Source: Flavobacteriales bacterium
GTDB lineage: Bacteria; Bacteroidota; Bacteroidia; JACJYZ01
Assembly: GCA_020435415.1 (NCBI GenBank)
Contig: JAGQZQ010000033.1
Coordinates: 1 to 32,686 of the forward strand
Direction: 5' to 3'
Length of the DNA stretch: 32,686 nucleotides
A program made the translations under genes and the position numbers. Of the stretch, positions 8,021 to 15,879 are shown piece by piece. Below the pieces are notes generated by a model, which worked only from the letters and a program-made list of their open reading frames with translations, was not told where the DNA came from and searched no databases. Position 1 is the stretch's first letter. Each line of letters opens with the position of its first letter.

Positions 8021-9415
8021 TTATTGTTCAAAGAAATAGTCGATCAAACGGTAAAGGCCTTCGATGTCGAACGAACCGACACCCTCAAAGAATTCATCGA
8101 TCACAGCGGTGATCTCTTCCGACGAGATAAACCCGTCATTGTTTTTATCTCCTGCCCTCAGGCCTTCAGGAATATTGGATGATCCGCTGGTGCCCGTTCT
8201 GTTCTTTTCAGACATCTTTTCGTAGATGGCATCCAGGGTGGAGCGGTCCATGGCCAGGGTGTCGCCGCGATTGGCGCGTTCCTGGAGCATTTCATCGGTG
8301 ATGACCATACCTTCCGCATTCACCCTCGATCCGGGTCGCGAGTTGGGTTCCTGGTCTCTGTAGTCGGGTACACCGTCCTTATCAGAATCAACGGGACAAC
8401 CTTTGCTGTCGGATTTAACGCCGATGGGTGCGTCGGGACAATCATCTTTCAGATCAGATATGCCATCGCCGTCACTATCTGTTGCATCGATAGAAGCAAA
8501 GTCAAATGTTTTGTATTCTTCCTTATCCTTCTTCCGCTGGTCTCTGCCGGGGTCACCACCTCCAAATCCATAGTGAAGGGCTACATTGGAATAGAGGTAA
8601 CGGTCGTTGTCGAAGAACCCACCGTTGTCATCGAAGTCATCGACATTATCTGAAAAGATAAAATTGTAGGAGGCGCCTATGCGGGCATCGAACCGGTCAC
8701 CCAGTTTCAGTTTCAGTCCGAATTGAAGCGGAAGGGTTACTGAACCGTGGCTGTATTCGCTGCCGGTGCTGTCCAGGCTTGTTTCATAGGTATAATCCCG
8801 CAAAATTTCTGTTCCGGCGGGATTGCTTTCATCGGCGTTACGGATGGTACCGTCAGACCAGTAGTAGTACTTCTGATTGTTGGCGTTAAGCAGATCTCCC
8901 TTCGGATTAAAGAACATATAGCCGATGCTGGCACCCAGGTATGGTGTGAACTTGGCGCCTCTATCCATGATCACATCATTATCGAAGTGAAGGGTGAAGC
9001 CCAGGTCTACCTGAAATAAACTTGATTCGAAGTTCAGGTTACGGGTGAGAGATCTTTCCTGCTTGGAAATCTTGCCTGTGTGAATGCCCAGGTCCAGGCC
9101 GATCAGGTTTCCCAATCGTCTTTCGGCGGTGAGGTTGACACCTTTTCTGAAATGGCTGAAAGAGCTTCGGATGGTATTGTTCTCAACCTTACCGACATCA
9201 CCGTAAAAGGAGTAAAGGCCAACGCCAAAACCCACAGACCAAAGTCGCAGAATGTCATTTGACGGTGGCCGGATCTCCTGTGCTTTCTCCTCAGCCTTGG
9301 CTTCCTTTTTATTCTGCGTCGGCGACTCTTCACCGCCATCCTGAGCCTTCACTCCAGCAGAGAGTAACAAGGCCGCCGAAAAAGATAGGGTGTAAAGTTT
9401 GTGCTTTGAGATCAT
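8021..9415 (-). CDS. Outer-membrane barrel protein with TSP3 repeats and EF-hand-like end
   Basis: The gene encodes 464 residues from the ATG at 9415. The frame extends to 9451, but a Sec signal peptide (MISKHKLYTLSFSAALLLSA, then GVKAQ) begins at 9415, so I chose that start. A beta-barrel-like region follows (near 60-300), paralogous to that of the 4276-6555 protein. TSP3-type calcium loops come next (DSDGDGISDLKDDCPDAPIG and DSDKDGVPDYRDQEPN). The C-terminus has an EF-hand-like loop (DKNNDGFISSEE) and the end DYFFEQ. It lacks the SPOR-like modules of its paralogue, so the duplicated barrel seems to have gained different tails. It heads the envelope set and probably sits in the outer membrane; calcium binding is inferred from the Asp loops. 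Confidence 0.82.
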   Translation of the reverse strand: MISKHKLYTLSFSAALLLSAGVKAQDGGEESPTQNKKEAKAEEKAQEIRPPSNDILRLWSVGFGVGLYSFYGDVGKVENNTIRSSFSHFRKGVNLTAERRLGNLIGLDLGIHTGKISKQERSLTRNLNFESSLFQVDLGFTLHFDNDVIMDRGAKFTPYLGASIGYMFFNPKGDLLNANNQKYYYWSDGTIRNADESNPAGTEILRDYTYETSLDSTGSEYSHGSVTLPLQFGLKLKLGDRFDARIGASYNFIFSDNVDDFDDNGGFFDNDRYLYSNVALHYGFGGGDPGRDQRKKDKEEYKTFDFASIDATDSDGDGISDLKDDCPDAPIGVKSDSKGCPVDSDKDGVPDYRDQEPNSRPGSRVNAEGMVITDEMLQERANRGDTLAMDRSTLDAIYEKMSEKNRTGTSGSSNIPEGLRAGDKNNDGFISSEEITAVIDEFFEGVGSFDIEGLYRLIDYFFEQ

Positions 9416-9486
9416 ACGGAGCGCTTTACATTCATGCGTTTTGTGTGGCAACCGGGAAGACCAGTTTCTCCCCGCACGCTAATTCA

Positions 9487-9494
9487 CAAAACTA
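9487..9494 (-). promoter_or_regulatory. Possible -7 element for the envelope gene set
   Basis: On the - strand this reads TAGTTTTG, matching the Bacteroidota -7 consensus TAnnTTTG, about 72 bases before the start at 9415. I see no clear TTG at the -33 position, so this is only a candidate. The rest of 9416-9702 holds no gene that I can support. Confidence 0.35.
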
Positions 9495-9702
9495 TCTGAA
9501 TATCACTCCGGAACGATGCAGTGGCTTTCTATTTTTTAAACAAAATACTGTTAATAACGGTAAGACGGATACGCTGAATCACCGGACAAACTCCGGCTTA
9601 GTCCCTTTGAATGGAGACTCAACTGAGATTCAGTTCTATCACAGAATATCTTAATAACGAACACCAATTGATTGCCATGGAATCACCGGTGAAGCCGAAA
9701 AA

Positions 9703-10404
9703 TCAGAAGTTGGGTTTCAGCAGGTATTTGCTGTAGAATGAGGTGATCTCCTTCGTGGCTTCTTCTGCGGTATCTACCAGTTTGAAGAGGTTGAGGTCTT
9801 CCGGACTGATGTTCTTCTCCTCCAGCAGGGTGTTTCTGATCCATTGATCCAGACCTGTCCAGTATTTTTTGCCAACGAGTACGATAGGGAATTTTCCGAT
9901 CTTCTTGGTCTGGATCAGGGTAAGGGCCTCGAACAATTCATCCAGCGTTCCAAAGCCACCGGGAAGTACAATGAATCCTTGTGAATATTTCACGAACATC
10001 ACTTTTCGAACAAAGAAGTAATCGAAATTCAGCAGCTTGTCTTTGTCGATAAATTCGTTTGCTTCCTGTTCGAAAGGCAGGTCAATATTCAGTCCTACGG
10101 ATTTTCCTTTTCCCTTGGCGGCGCCTTTGTTGGCAGCTTCCATGATGCCAGGACCTCCTCCGGAAATGATCCCGTATCCTTCCTGAGTCAATTTGAAAGC
10201 GATGTCTTCCGCGAGTTGATAGGCCGGGTGTTCGGGAAGGGTACGTGCCGAACCGAAGATGGTCACACACGGACCGATCTGAGTCATCTTTTCAAAACCT
10301 TCTACGAATTCTGCCATGATCTTGAATATCTGCCAGGAATCCGCAATTTTAACTTCATGCCAATCCTTATCGGTAAAAGCTTTGATGATCTTTTCTTCAC
10401 TCAT
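9703..10404 (-). CDS. LOG-family protein (TIGR00730; possible cytokinin-nucleotide phosphoribohydrolase)
   Basis: This is a 233-residue Rossmann-fold cytoplasmic protein. It carries both family signatures: SGGGPGIMEAANKGA at 81-95 and PGGFGTLDE at 148-156, the nucleotide-binding and catalytic motif of LOG proteins. Characterised relatives release free bases from cytokinin or other nucleoside 5'-monophosphates; older annotations call them 'lysine decarboxylase-like', which is misleading. It has an N-terminal extension of about 40 residues before the core, as in the longer subgroup. It lies 44 bases downstream of uvrA on the same strand. The actual substrate in this organism is unknown. Confidence 0.9.
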   Translation of the reverse strand: MSEEKIIKAFTDKDWHEVKIADSWQIFKIMAEFVEGFEKMTQIGPCVTIFGSARTLPEHPAYQLAEDIAFKLTQEGYGIISGGGPGIMEAANKGAAKGKGKSVGLNIDLPFEQEANEFIDKDKLLNFDYFFVRKVMFVKYSQGFIVLPGGFGTLDELFEALTLIQTKKIGKFPIVLVGKKYWTGLDQWIRNTLLEEKNISPEDLNLFKLVDTAEEATKEITSFYSKYLLKPNF

Positions 10405-10448
10405 AACTTGGAATCTTAATTGGTTAATTTGCCCGTTGCGGGAATTCT

Positions 10449-13268
10449 TTAACGTACCAGGCGGGCATTTAGTTCTACCTGAAGGTATTTACCTGTCGGG
10501 CTTTTGGGGTGCGTCACGATTTCCTCCGGGCTTCCTTCGCAAATGATCACGCCGCCTTCATGTCCGCCTTCCGGTCCGAGATCAATGATATGGTCCGCGG
10601 TTTTGATGACATCCATGTTGTGCTCAATGATCACGATGGTGTTGCCTTTTTCCAATAATTTGTTCAACACCTGAAGCAGTATTTTGATGTCTTCAAAGTG
10701 CAGACCGGTGGTGGGTTCATCCAGGACGTAGAGTGTTTTTCCCGTATCCTTTCTGGATAATTCCGTAGCCAGTTTAATGCGTTGTGCTTCTCCGCCTGAA
10801 AGTGTGGTGGAGGGTTGACCGAGACGGATGTATCCCAATCCAACATCCTGAATGGTTTGTATTTTCTGGGTGATGGCCGGTATGCTTGAAAAGAATTCCA
10901 GTGCGTGCTCCACCGTCATTTCAAGAACGTCATTGATGTTTTTACCCTTGTAGCGAACCTCCAGGGTTTCTTTGTTATACCGCTTGCCCTGGCATTTTTC
11001 GCACAGCACGTAAACATCGGGTAGCAGGTTCATTTCGATGGTGGAAACGCCTGCGCCCATACAGTGTTCGCAACGTCCGCCCTTTACATTGAAAGAGAAT
11101 CTGCCCGCCTTATAACCCCGGATCTGCGCTTCCGGTAACATGGTGAACAGGTTCCGGATCTCCGTAAATACACCCGTATAGGTGACCGGGTTGGAGCGTG
11201 GCGTACGCCCGATAGGTGACTGATCTACCTCAATCACTTTGTCGATAAACTCCAGCCCATCTATCTTTTCATAGGGTAATACGTCCTGCGGTGTGCGGTA
11301 AAAGTGATGATGAAGGGCAGGGTATAAGGTCTGATTGATAAGCGATGATTTGCCGCTGCCCGAAACACCGGTAACGCATACCAGCATTCCGAGGGGAAGG
11401 TGCAGGTCCACATTTTTAAGGTTGTGTCCGGTAGCACCCTTGAGACTCAATACATGGCCATTTCCTTTCCTGCGAGTGTGAGGGATCTCAATGGCTTTGG
11501 TGCCGTTCAGGTAGCCTGCCGTAAGTGAACCGGCATGCATCAGTTCTTCGGGAGTGCCCTGAGCCACGACCTTACCTCCATGTTCACCTGCCATGGGTCC
11601 GATATCAACCACATGGTCTGCAGCCAGGATCATTTCCTTGTCGTGCTCCACCACCAAAATGGAGTTATCCAGATCCCGAAGTTCCTTGAGGGACCTGATG
11701 AGTTTTTCATTGTCCCGTTGATGCAGACCAATGCTCGGTTCATCCAGGATATAAAGTACACCGGTCAGTTGTGCCCCGATTTGTGTGGCCAGTCGTATAC
11801 GTTGTGCTTCACCTCCGGACAGACTTCTTGCGCTCCGGTTGAGCGAGAGGTAGCCCAGTCCGAGGTCACGCAAATAGGAAATTCTTTTGTTGATCTCGAT
11901 GAGGACCTCTTTTGCAATGGCTTGTTGCTTCGGAGTAAGTCGGCTTTCAACTTCCTGTGCCCATGCAGACAGGTCTGTCATGTTCATGGTTGCCACATCT
12001 GAGATGTTCTTATTGTCGATCAGAAAGTGGCGTGATTCTTTTTTCAATCTGCTGCCTTCGCATACCGGGCAGGTGACCTTGCTCATAAAAGACCGTGCCC
12101 ATTTACGCATGGCTTCTGTGGTCGCATCCACAAATTGTTGATCAATAAACGAAGCGATGCCATCGAATTTAAGCAGGTAGGTTCTTCCCGATGAGGCACC
12201 TTCTTCTACCTCAAACGCTTTGTCCGAACCGTATAGAATAATATCCAGCGCCTCTTTCCTGATGCTGTGGATGGGTGTTTCAAGGGTGAACCCGTATTCC
12301 TTGCCGATGGCCGTCAGCTGTCTCAGTATCCAATCCTGCTTTTTCTCCTTTAAGGGAAGGAGGCCACCGTTTTTCAGTCCCAGGTTTTTATTGCCGAGTA
12401 TCTTTTCCGGGTCTGCCTGGTAGAGTTCGCCAAGGCCGTTACATTCCGGGCATGCACCATAAGGTGAGTTGAATGAAAAGGTATTGGGGGCAGGTTCATC
12501 GTAGGAGATGCCGGTATCGGGGCACATCAGGTGGTGGCTGAAATGCCTCAGCTCATCTTCCGACTTGATCATGAGACTGCCCTTGCCGTGGCGGAAGGCG
12601 GATTTGATCGCTTCTTTGCAACGCGAGGCGGTCTTTTGAGACACACTGAATTGATCCATGATCATTTCAATGTCGTGTGTTTTGTACCGGTCAACGGACA
12701 TTCTCGGCTTAAGGTCGCGGACCTCTCCGTCGATCATGATGCGCAGATAGCCTTGTTTCCGTACCTGTTCAAACAGCTCCCTGTAGTGACCTTTCCTTCC
12801 TTTCACCACCGGTGCAAGCACGGTAATTTCCTTTCCCTTGAACTGTTCCATGATCACATCAAAAATCTGATCATGGGTATAGCGTACCATTTTTTTTCCC
12901 GAGGTGTAGGAATAGGCTTCACCTGCCCGGGCAAAAAGCAGTCGTAGGAAATCGTAGATCTCAGTTACCGTTCCCACTGTGGAGCGCGGGTTTCTGGAAA
13001 TCGTTTTCTGTTCAATGGAGATCACCGGGCTGAGGCCGTGGATATGATCCACATCGGGTCTTTCGAGATTCCCCAGAAACTGCCGGGCATAGGCCGACAA
13101 TGTTTCAATGTAACGTCGTTGGCCTTCCGCATAAATGGTGTCAAAGGCCAGGGACGATTTACCGCTTCCGCTCAAACCTGTGATCACAACAAGCCGGTGG
13201 CGCGGAATAACCACGTCCATATTTTTCAGATTGTGCACACGTGCACCGAGTACCTCCAGGCTTTCCAT
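10449..13268 (-). CDS. uvrA: Excinuclease ABC subunit A
   Basis: This 939-residue protein is the usual length for UvrA, the damage-sensing ATPase dimer that loads UvrB in nucleotide excision repair. It has two ABC ATPase cores. Walker A motifs are GLSGSGKSS at 31-39 and GVSGSGKSS near 630, each with a later LSGGEAQRI signature (near 490 and 820) and an ILDEPS/VLDEPT Walker B. Zinc-binding Cys pairs are visible: [19 protein letters not shown], and the large finger CEHCMGAG...[10 protein letters not shown] in the second half. The UvrB-interaction region (around residues 120-240) is present. It begins one base after the transglycosylase stop codon, so it is probably co-transcribed with it. No truncation or missing motif is seen. 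Confidence 0.98.
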   Translation of the reverse strand: MESLEVLGARVHNLKNMDVVIPRHRLVVITGLSGSGKSSLAFDTIYAEGQRRYIETLSAYARQFLGNLERPDVDHIHGLSPVISIEQKTISRNPRSTVGTVTEIYDFLRLLFARAGEAYSYTSGKKMVRYTHDQIFDVIMEQFKGKEITVLAPVVKGRKGHYRELFEQVRKQGYLRIMIDGEVRDLKPRMSVDRYKTHDIEMIMDQFSVSQKTASRCKEAIKSAFRHGKGSLMIKSEDELRHFSHHLMCPDTGISYDEPAPNTFSFNSPYGACPECNGLGELYQADPEKILGNKNLGLKNGGLLPLKEKKQDWILRQLTAIGKEYGFTLETPIHSIRKEALDIILYGSDKAFEVEEGASSGRTYLLKFDGIASFIDQQFVDATTEAMRKWARSFMSKVTCPVCEGSRLKKESRHFLIDNKNISDVATMNMTDLSAWAQEVESRLTPKQQAIAKEVLIEINKRISYLRDLGLGYLSLNRSARSLSGGEAQRIRLATQIGAQLTGVLYILDEPSIGLHQRDNEKLIRSLKELRDLDNSILVVEHDKEMILAADHVVDIGPMAGEHGGKVVAQGTPEELMHAGSLTAGYLNGTKAIEIPHTRRKGNGHVLSLKGATGHNLKNVDLHLPLGMLVCVTGVSGSGKSSLINQTLYPALHHHFYRTPQDVLPYEKIDGLEFIDKVIEVDQSPIGRTPRSNPVTYTGVFTEIRNLFTMLPEAQIRGYKAGRFSFNVKGGRCEHCMGAGVSTIEMNLLPDVYVLCEKCQGKRYNKETLEVRYKGKNINDVLEMTVEHALEFFSSIPAITQKIQTIQDVGLGYIRLGQPSTTLSGGEAQRIKLATELSRKDTGKTLYVLDEPTTGLHFEDIKILLQVLNKLLEKGNTIVIIEHNMDVIKTADHIIDLGPEGGHEGGVIICEGSPEEIVTHPKSPTGKYLQVELNARLVR

Positions 13269-13269
13269 C

Positions 13270-14265
13270 TTAAATTGAATCTCTGTATGTGGTGGTGAAG
13301 AACGGACGGTTTGCCTGAATCTTTGCAGGGAGGCTGATAGTGTAGGTCTTCCTTTTAGGATTGGCCATACTGCTTTTTTTCAGCCAGGGGTTCAGCAGTT
13401 TCAGTGTTTTATACTTGATGTGATGGGCCAATGCAAAGTCGACCAGGTTGTTGATGGTTGTGTCTACCGTGATTTTCTCTGTTTTGATCGGAGGATAGAA
13501 GTCGCTTGGGCGTATCATAAATCCGTATTTCTCCGGATCGGTATAGAGTTCTCTCATGGCAAGCATACGGAATACATAACGGGAGGTCTCCTCGTTCAGG
13601 TACAGGTCGTAGTAGTTATTATTCTTCTGAAGATCCACCTGGTTCTGAATACCCTGCATTCCCCGGTTATAGGATGCGGCGGCCATGGTCCACGAGCCAA
13701 ACTTGTTACGTGCCTCTTTCAGGTATCTGCATGCGGCGTGGGTGGCCATTTCCAGGTTGTAGCGTTCGTCCACTTCGGAGCTCACCTCCATGCCATAATC
13801 CGGCGCTGTTTGTTCCAGGAACTGCCAGAAGCCTGCTGCCCCGAGTGGTGAAACAGCGGGTCTGAAGCCGCTTTCGATAAGTGCGAGGTACTTGAAGTCA
13901 TCCGGTACGCCTTCTTCTTTCAGAATGGGCTCGATCACGGGAAAATACCGATGGGCCAGTTTGATGCTGAGGAGGGTATTGGACTGCCAGTAGGTATTAA
14001 CAATGATCTCACGGTCCAGTCTTTCATGGATATCAATGTCATTCACCGGTACTTCCTCGCCGGCGAATTTCAGATCTTCGGGCAGCTGGGGTGGGAAAAT
14101 ACGATAAGTGTCGTGGAACGCTTCACGGAAAACTTTTGATTCCTTTGTTTCATCAAAAGAAAATACGAAAAGCTTTACCGCAAAAAAAGAGAGTACCAAT
14201 ACAATGGGTAAGCCCAGCCACTTAGTCTTTTTCCACATCTTTACTTTTCTCATGCCGGGGTTCAT
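13270..14265 (-). CDS. Membrane-anchored lytic transglycosylase (SLT domain)
   Basis: The frame opens at 14313, but that start would lie deep inside the preceding gene. I favour 14265 ([13 protein letters not shown]), which has an AG-rich stretch just ahead; 14253 and 14238 are also possible. A single N-terminal hydrophobic segment ([18 protein letters not shown]) anchors it, with the rest in the periplasm. The SLT core has the catalytic Glu in ALIESGFRP, followed by [11 protein letters not shown] and [12 protein letters not shown], the normal motifs of family 1 (Slt/MltD-type) transglycosylases, which cut peptidoglycan strands to anhydromuropeptides. The C-terminal part ([34 protein letters not shown]) resembles a LysM-like end, but I cannot confirm it. 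It overlaps the upstream WecA-type gene. Confidence 0.88.
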   Translation of the reverse strand: MNPGMRKVKMWKKTKWLGLPIVLVLSFFAVKLFVFSFDETKESKVFREAFHDTYRIFPPQLPEDLKFAGEEVPVNDIDIHERLDREIIVNTYWQSNTLLSIKLAHRYFPVIEPILKEEGVPDDFKYLALIESGFRPAVSPLGAAGFWQFLEQTAPDYGMEVSSEVDERYNLEMATHAACRYLKEARNKFGSWTMAAASYNRGMQGIQNQVDLQKNNNYYDLYLNEETSRYVFRMLAMRELYTDPEKYGFMIRPSDFYPPIKTEKITVDTTINNLVDFALAHHIKYKTLKLLNPWLKKSSMANPKRKTYTISLPAKIQANRPFFTTTYRDSI

Positions 14266-15322
14266 GTGTTCTTCTCGTGATTGTGAGTAAGGTAACAAAG
14301 GTTCCGACAACAAAGGTGGTCAGCAATGCACCGCATATACCATTCCAAGCCATCCTGCCAGAAACCAGGAGAACCACCAAAATTAGTGATATCGTTGAAA
14401 TAGACCAAAACAATACAGCTACATGATGATCCTTAAGTCCAAGATATACGAGATGGTGCGTGGTATGATCCCGGCCTCCGATAAAAGGCGAGCGCCTTTT
14501 GGACAGCCGGTTAATGAATACAATGGTGGTATCCGATACCGGCAGCAGGAAGGCCATTAAAGTCATGATCAGGCGTTGCCCCGGAAGTCCGGCTTCCAGA
14601 TTGTGATTCCATAAAAAGACGATTCCGATCGCGGCCAGAAAGATACCCAGGAACTGACTGCCGGTATCGCCCATATACATCTTGGAAGGATTCCAGTTAT
14701 AATAAAGGAAGCCTAATAAAGCGGATAATACACCAAGCAACCACATCAGGTGGAGGTGTTGTATTTGTCCGGTGACAACCATGATGGACAAGGCCAGGGT
14801 GACCACGGAAATGGCCACGGTGGTGGTGATGGCATCCATGTTATCCAACATGTTGATGGAGTTCATCATTCCTACCACCCAGAATACGGTAAGTAAGTGG
14901 TTTGGCATTTCCTGTGAAAACCATTGAATGGTGATGCCTGATGAGGTAAGCAACACGCCGCAAACGATCTGCACTCCGAACTTTAACCACGGCCGGGTGT
15001 TGTAAGCATCGTCTGCCAGGCCCATAAGAAATGCAAGCGTTGTGGCCGACAGGATGCCGAGGAACTGACCGTCATGGATCAAATTTTCCTTGTTAAAGAA
15101 GATGGCATAACAAGCGGTGGATAGCAGGAAGATGATGAAAAAGGCGATGCCGCCGAACGCTGGTTTGGACTGGCTGCCCCAACGAATGATGGTTTCCTCG
15201 GTGTTGCGGATGCCCAGCGTTTTGGAAAAGCGAAGGAATAATCCGTTGATCAGTACCGAAAAAAGCAGGCAGAAAAAAAAGAAAACAACATATATGGTTA
15301 CCGGTGGAGCGTCAGAAGGCAT
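14222..15322 (-). CDS. WecA/MraY-type undecaprenyl-phosphate sugar-1-phosphate transferase
   Basis: The gene encodes 366 residues from the ATG at 15322. The frame extends to 15412 but would then overlap rfbC, and the residues before MPSDAPPVTIYVVFFF look non-coding. It is a polytopic inner-membrane enzyme with about 10-11 segments. It carries the family catalytic motifs: the paired Asp in LMGLADDAYNTRPW, NSINMLDNMDAITT, KMYMGDTGSQFLG and the His-rich cytoplasmic loop GGRDHTTHHLVYLG. That loop is of WecA/TagO type rather than MraY type, so the enzyme probably transfers a HexNAc-1-phosphate to undecaprenyl phosphate to start a cell-surface polysaccharide. It lies 11 bases after rfbC and overlaps the transglycosylase gene. 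The exact sugar is not determinable. Confidence 0.92.
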   Translation of the reverse strand: MPSDAPPVTIYVVFFFFCLLFSVLINGLFLRFSKTLGIRNTEETIIRWGSQSKPAFGGIAFFIIFLLSTACYAIFFNKENLIHDGQFLGILSATTLAFLMGLADDAYNTRPWLKFGVQIVCGVLLTSSGITIQWFSQEMPNHLLTVFWVVGMMNSINMLDNMDAITTTVAISVVTLALSIMVVTGQIQHLHLMWLLGVLSALLGFLYYNWNPSKMYMGDTGSQFLGIFLAAIGIVFLWNHNLEAGLPGQRLIMTLMAFLLPVSDTTIVFINRLSKRRSPFIGGRDHTTHHLVYLGLKDHHVAVLFWSISTISLILVVLLVSGRMAWNGICGALLTTFVVGTFVTLLTITRRTHEPRHEKSKDVEKD

Positions 15323-15333
15323 GGCCAGGTATG

Positions 15334-15879
15334 TTAGAACGGGCTTTTGTAATCGGCAAGTCTTATGCCCAGGGTATCCTTGGCAGAGAGTATAGGGGCA
15401 TCGGTTCCCCATTCGATGGCCAGATCAGGGTCATTCCAGCAAATTGTTCGTTCCGAGTCCTTGTTATAATTATTACTGCACTTGTATTGAAAAATGGTAT
15501 CCGGTTCGAGGGTGATAAAGGCATGTCCAAACCCTGCAGGGATCAGGAAAAACCGGCTGTCGTCACCGGATAACTCGACCTTCACATATTGTCCGAATGT
15601 GCGTGATCTGACGCGAAGATCTACGGCAATATCCATGACACGTCCTTTCAAAACACTTACCAGCTTTGCCTGTGCATAGGGTGGTTCCTGTAGATGAATG
15701 CCGCGTAGCGTACCCACATCCTTTGACAGAGAGAGGTTGTCCTGCACAAATTCTTCTGTTATTCCGTGGCTTACAAACCGGTCCCTGTTGTAGGTTTCCA
15801 TAAAGTAGCCGCGTTCATCACCGAATTTCTGCGCCTCAATGATCATGGCACCTTCCAATGAAGTTGGGGTAATGTTCAT
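15334..15879 (-). CDS. rfbC: dTDP-4-dehydrorhamnose 3,5-epimerase
   Basis: This 181-residue protein matches RmlC/RfbC in length and motifs. It epimerises dTDP-4-keto-6-deoxyglucose at C3 and C5, the third step of dTDP-L-rhamnose synthesis. The catalytic His lies in TLRGIHLQEPPYAQAKLV. The cupin core continues through VMDIAVDLRVRSRTFGQYV and IPAGFGHAFITLEP, and the family end CWNDPDLAIEWG...LSAKD is present. The GHAF segment replaces the more common AHGF. The start overlaps the end of the wzc-type gene by four bases (ATGA), so the two are translationally coupled. The other rhamnose genes (rmlA, rmlB, rmlD) are not in this window. Some relatives act on other dTDP-keto sugars, which remains possible here. 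Confidence 0.93.
   Translation of the reverse strand: MNITPTSLEGAMIIEAQKFGDERGYFMETYNRDRFVSHGITEEFVQDNLSLSKDVGTLRGIHLQEPPYAQAKLVSVLKGRVMDIAVDLRVRSRTFGQYVKVELSGDDSRFFLIPAGFGHAFITLEPDTIFQYKCSNNYNKDSERTICWNDPDLAIEWGTDAPILSAKDTLGIRLADYKSPF

Noticed and set aside
14266-14313. Upstream start for the lytic transglycosylase at 14313
   Set aside because: It would extend the overlap with the WecA-type gene to 92 bases and add a polar segment before the membrane anchor. Later ATGs are more plausible.
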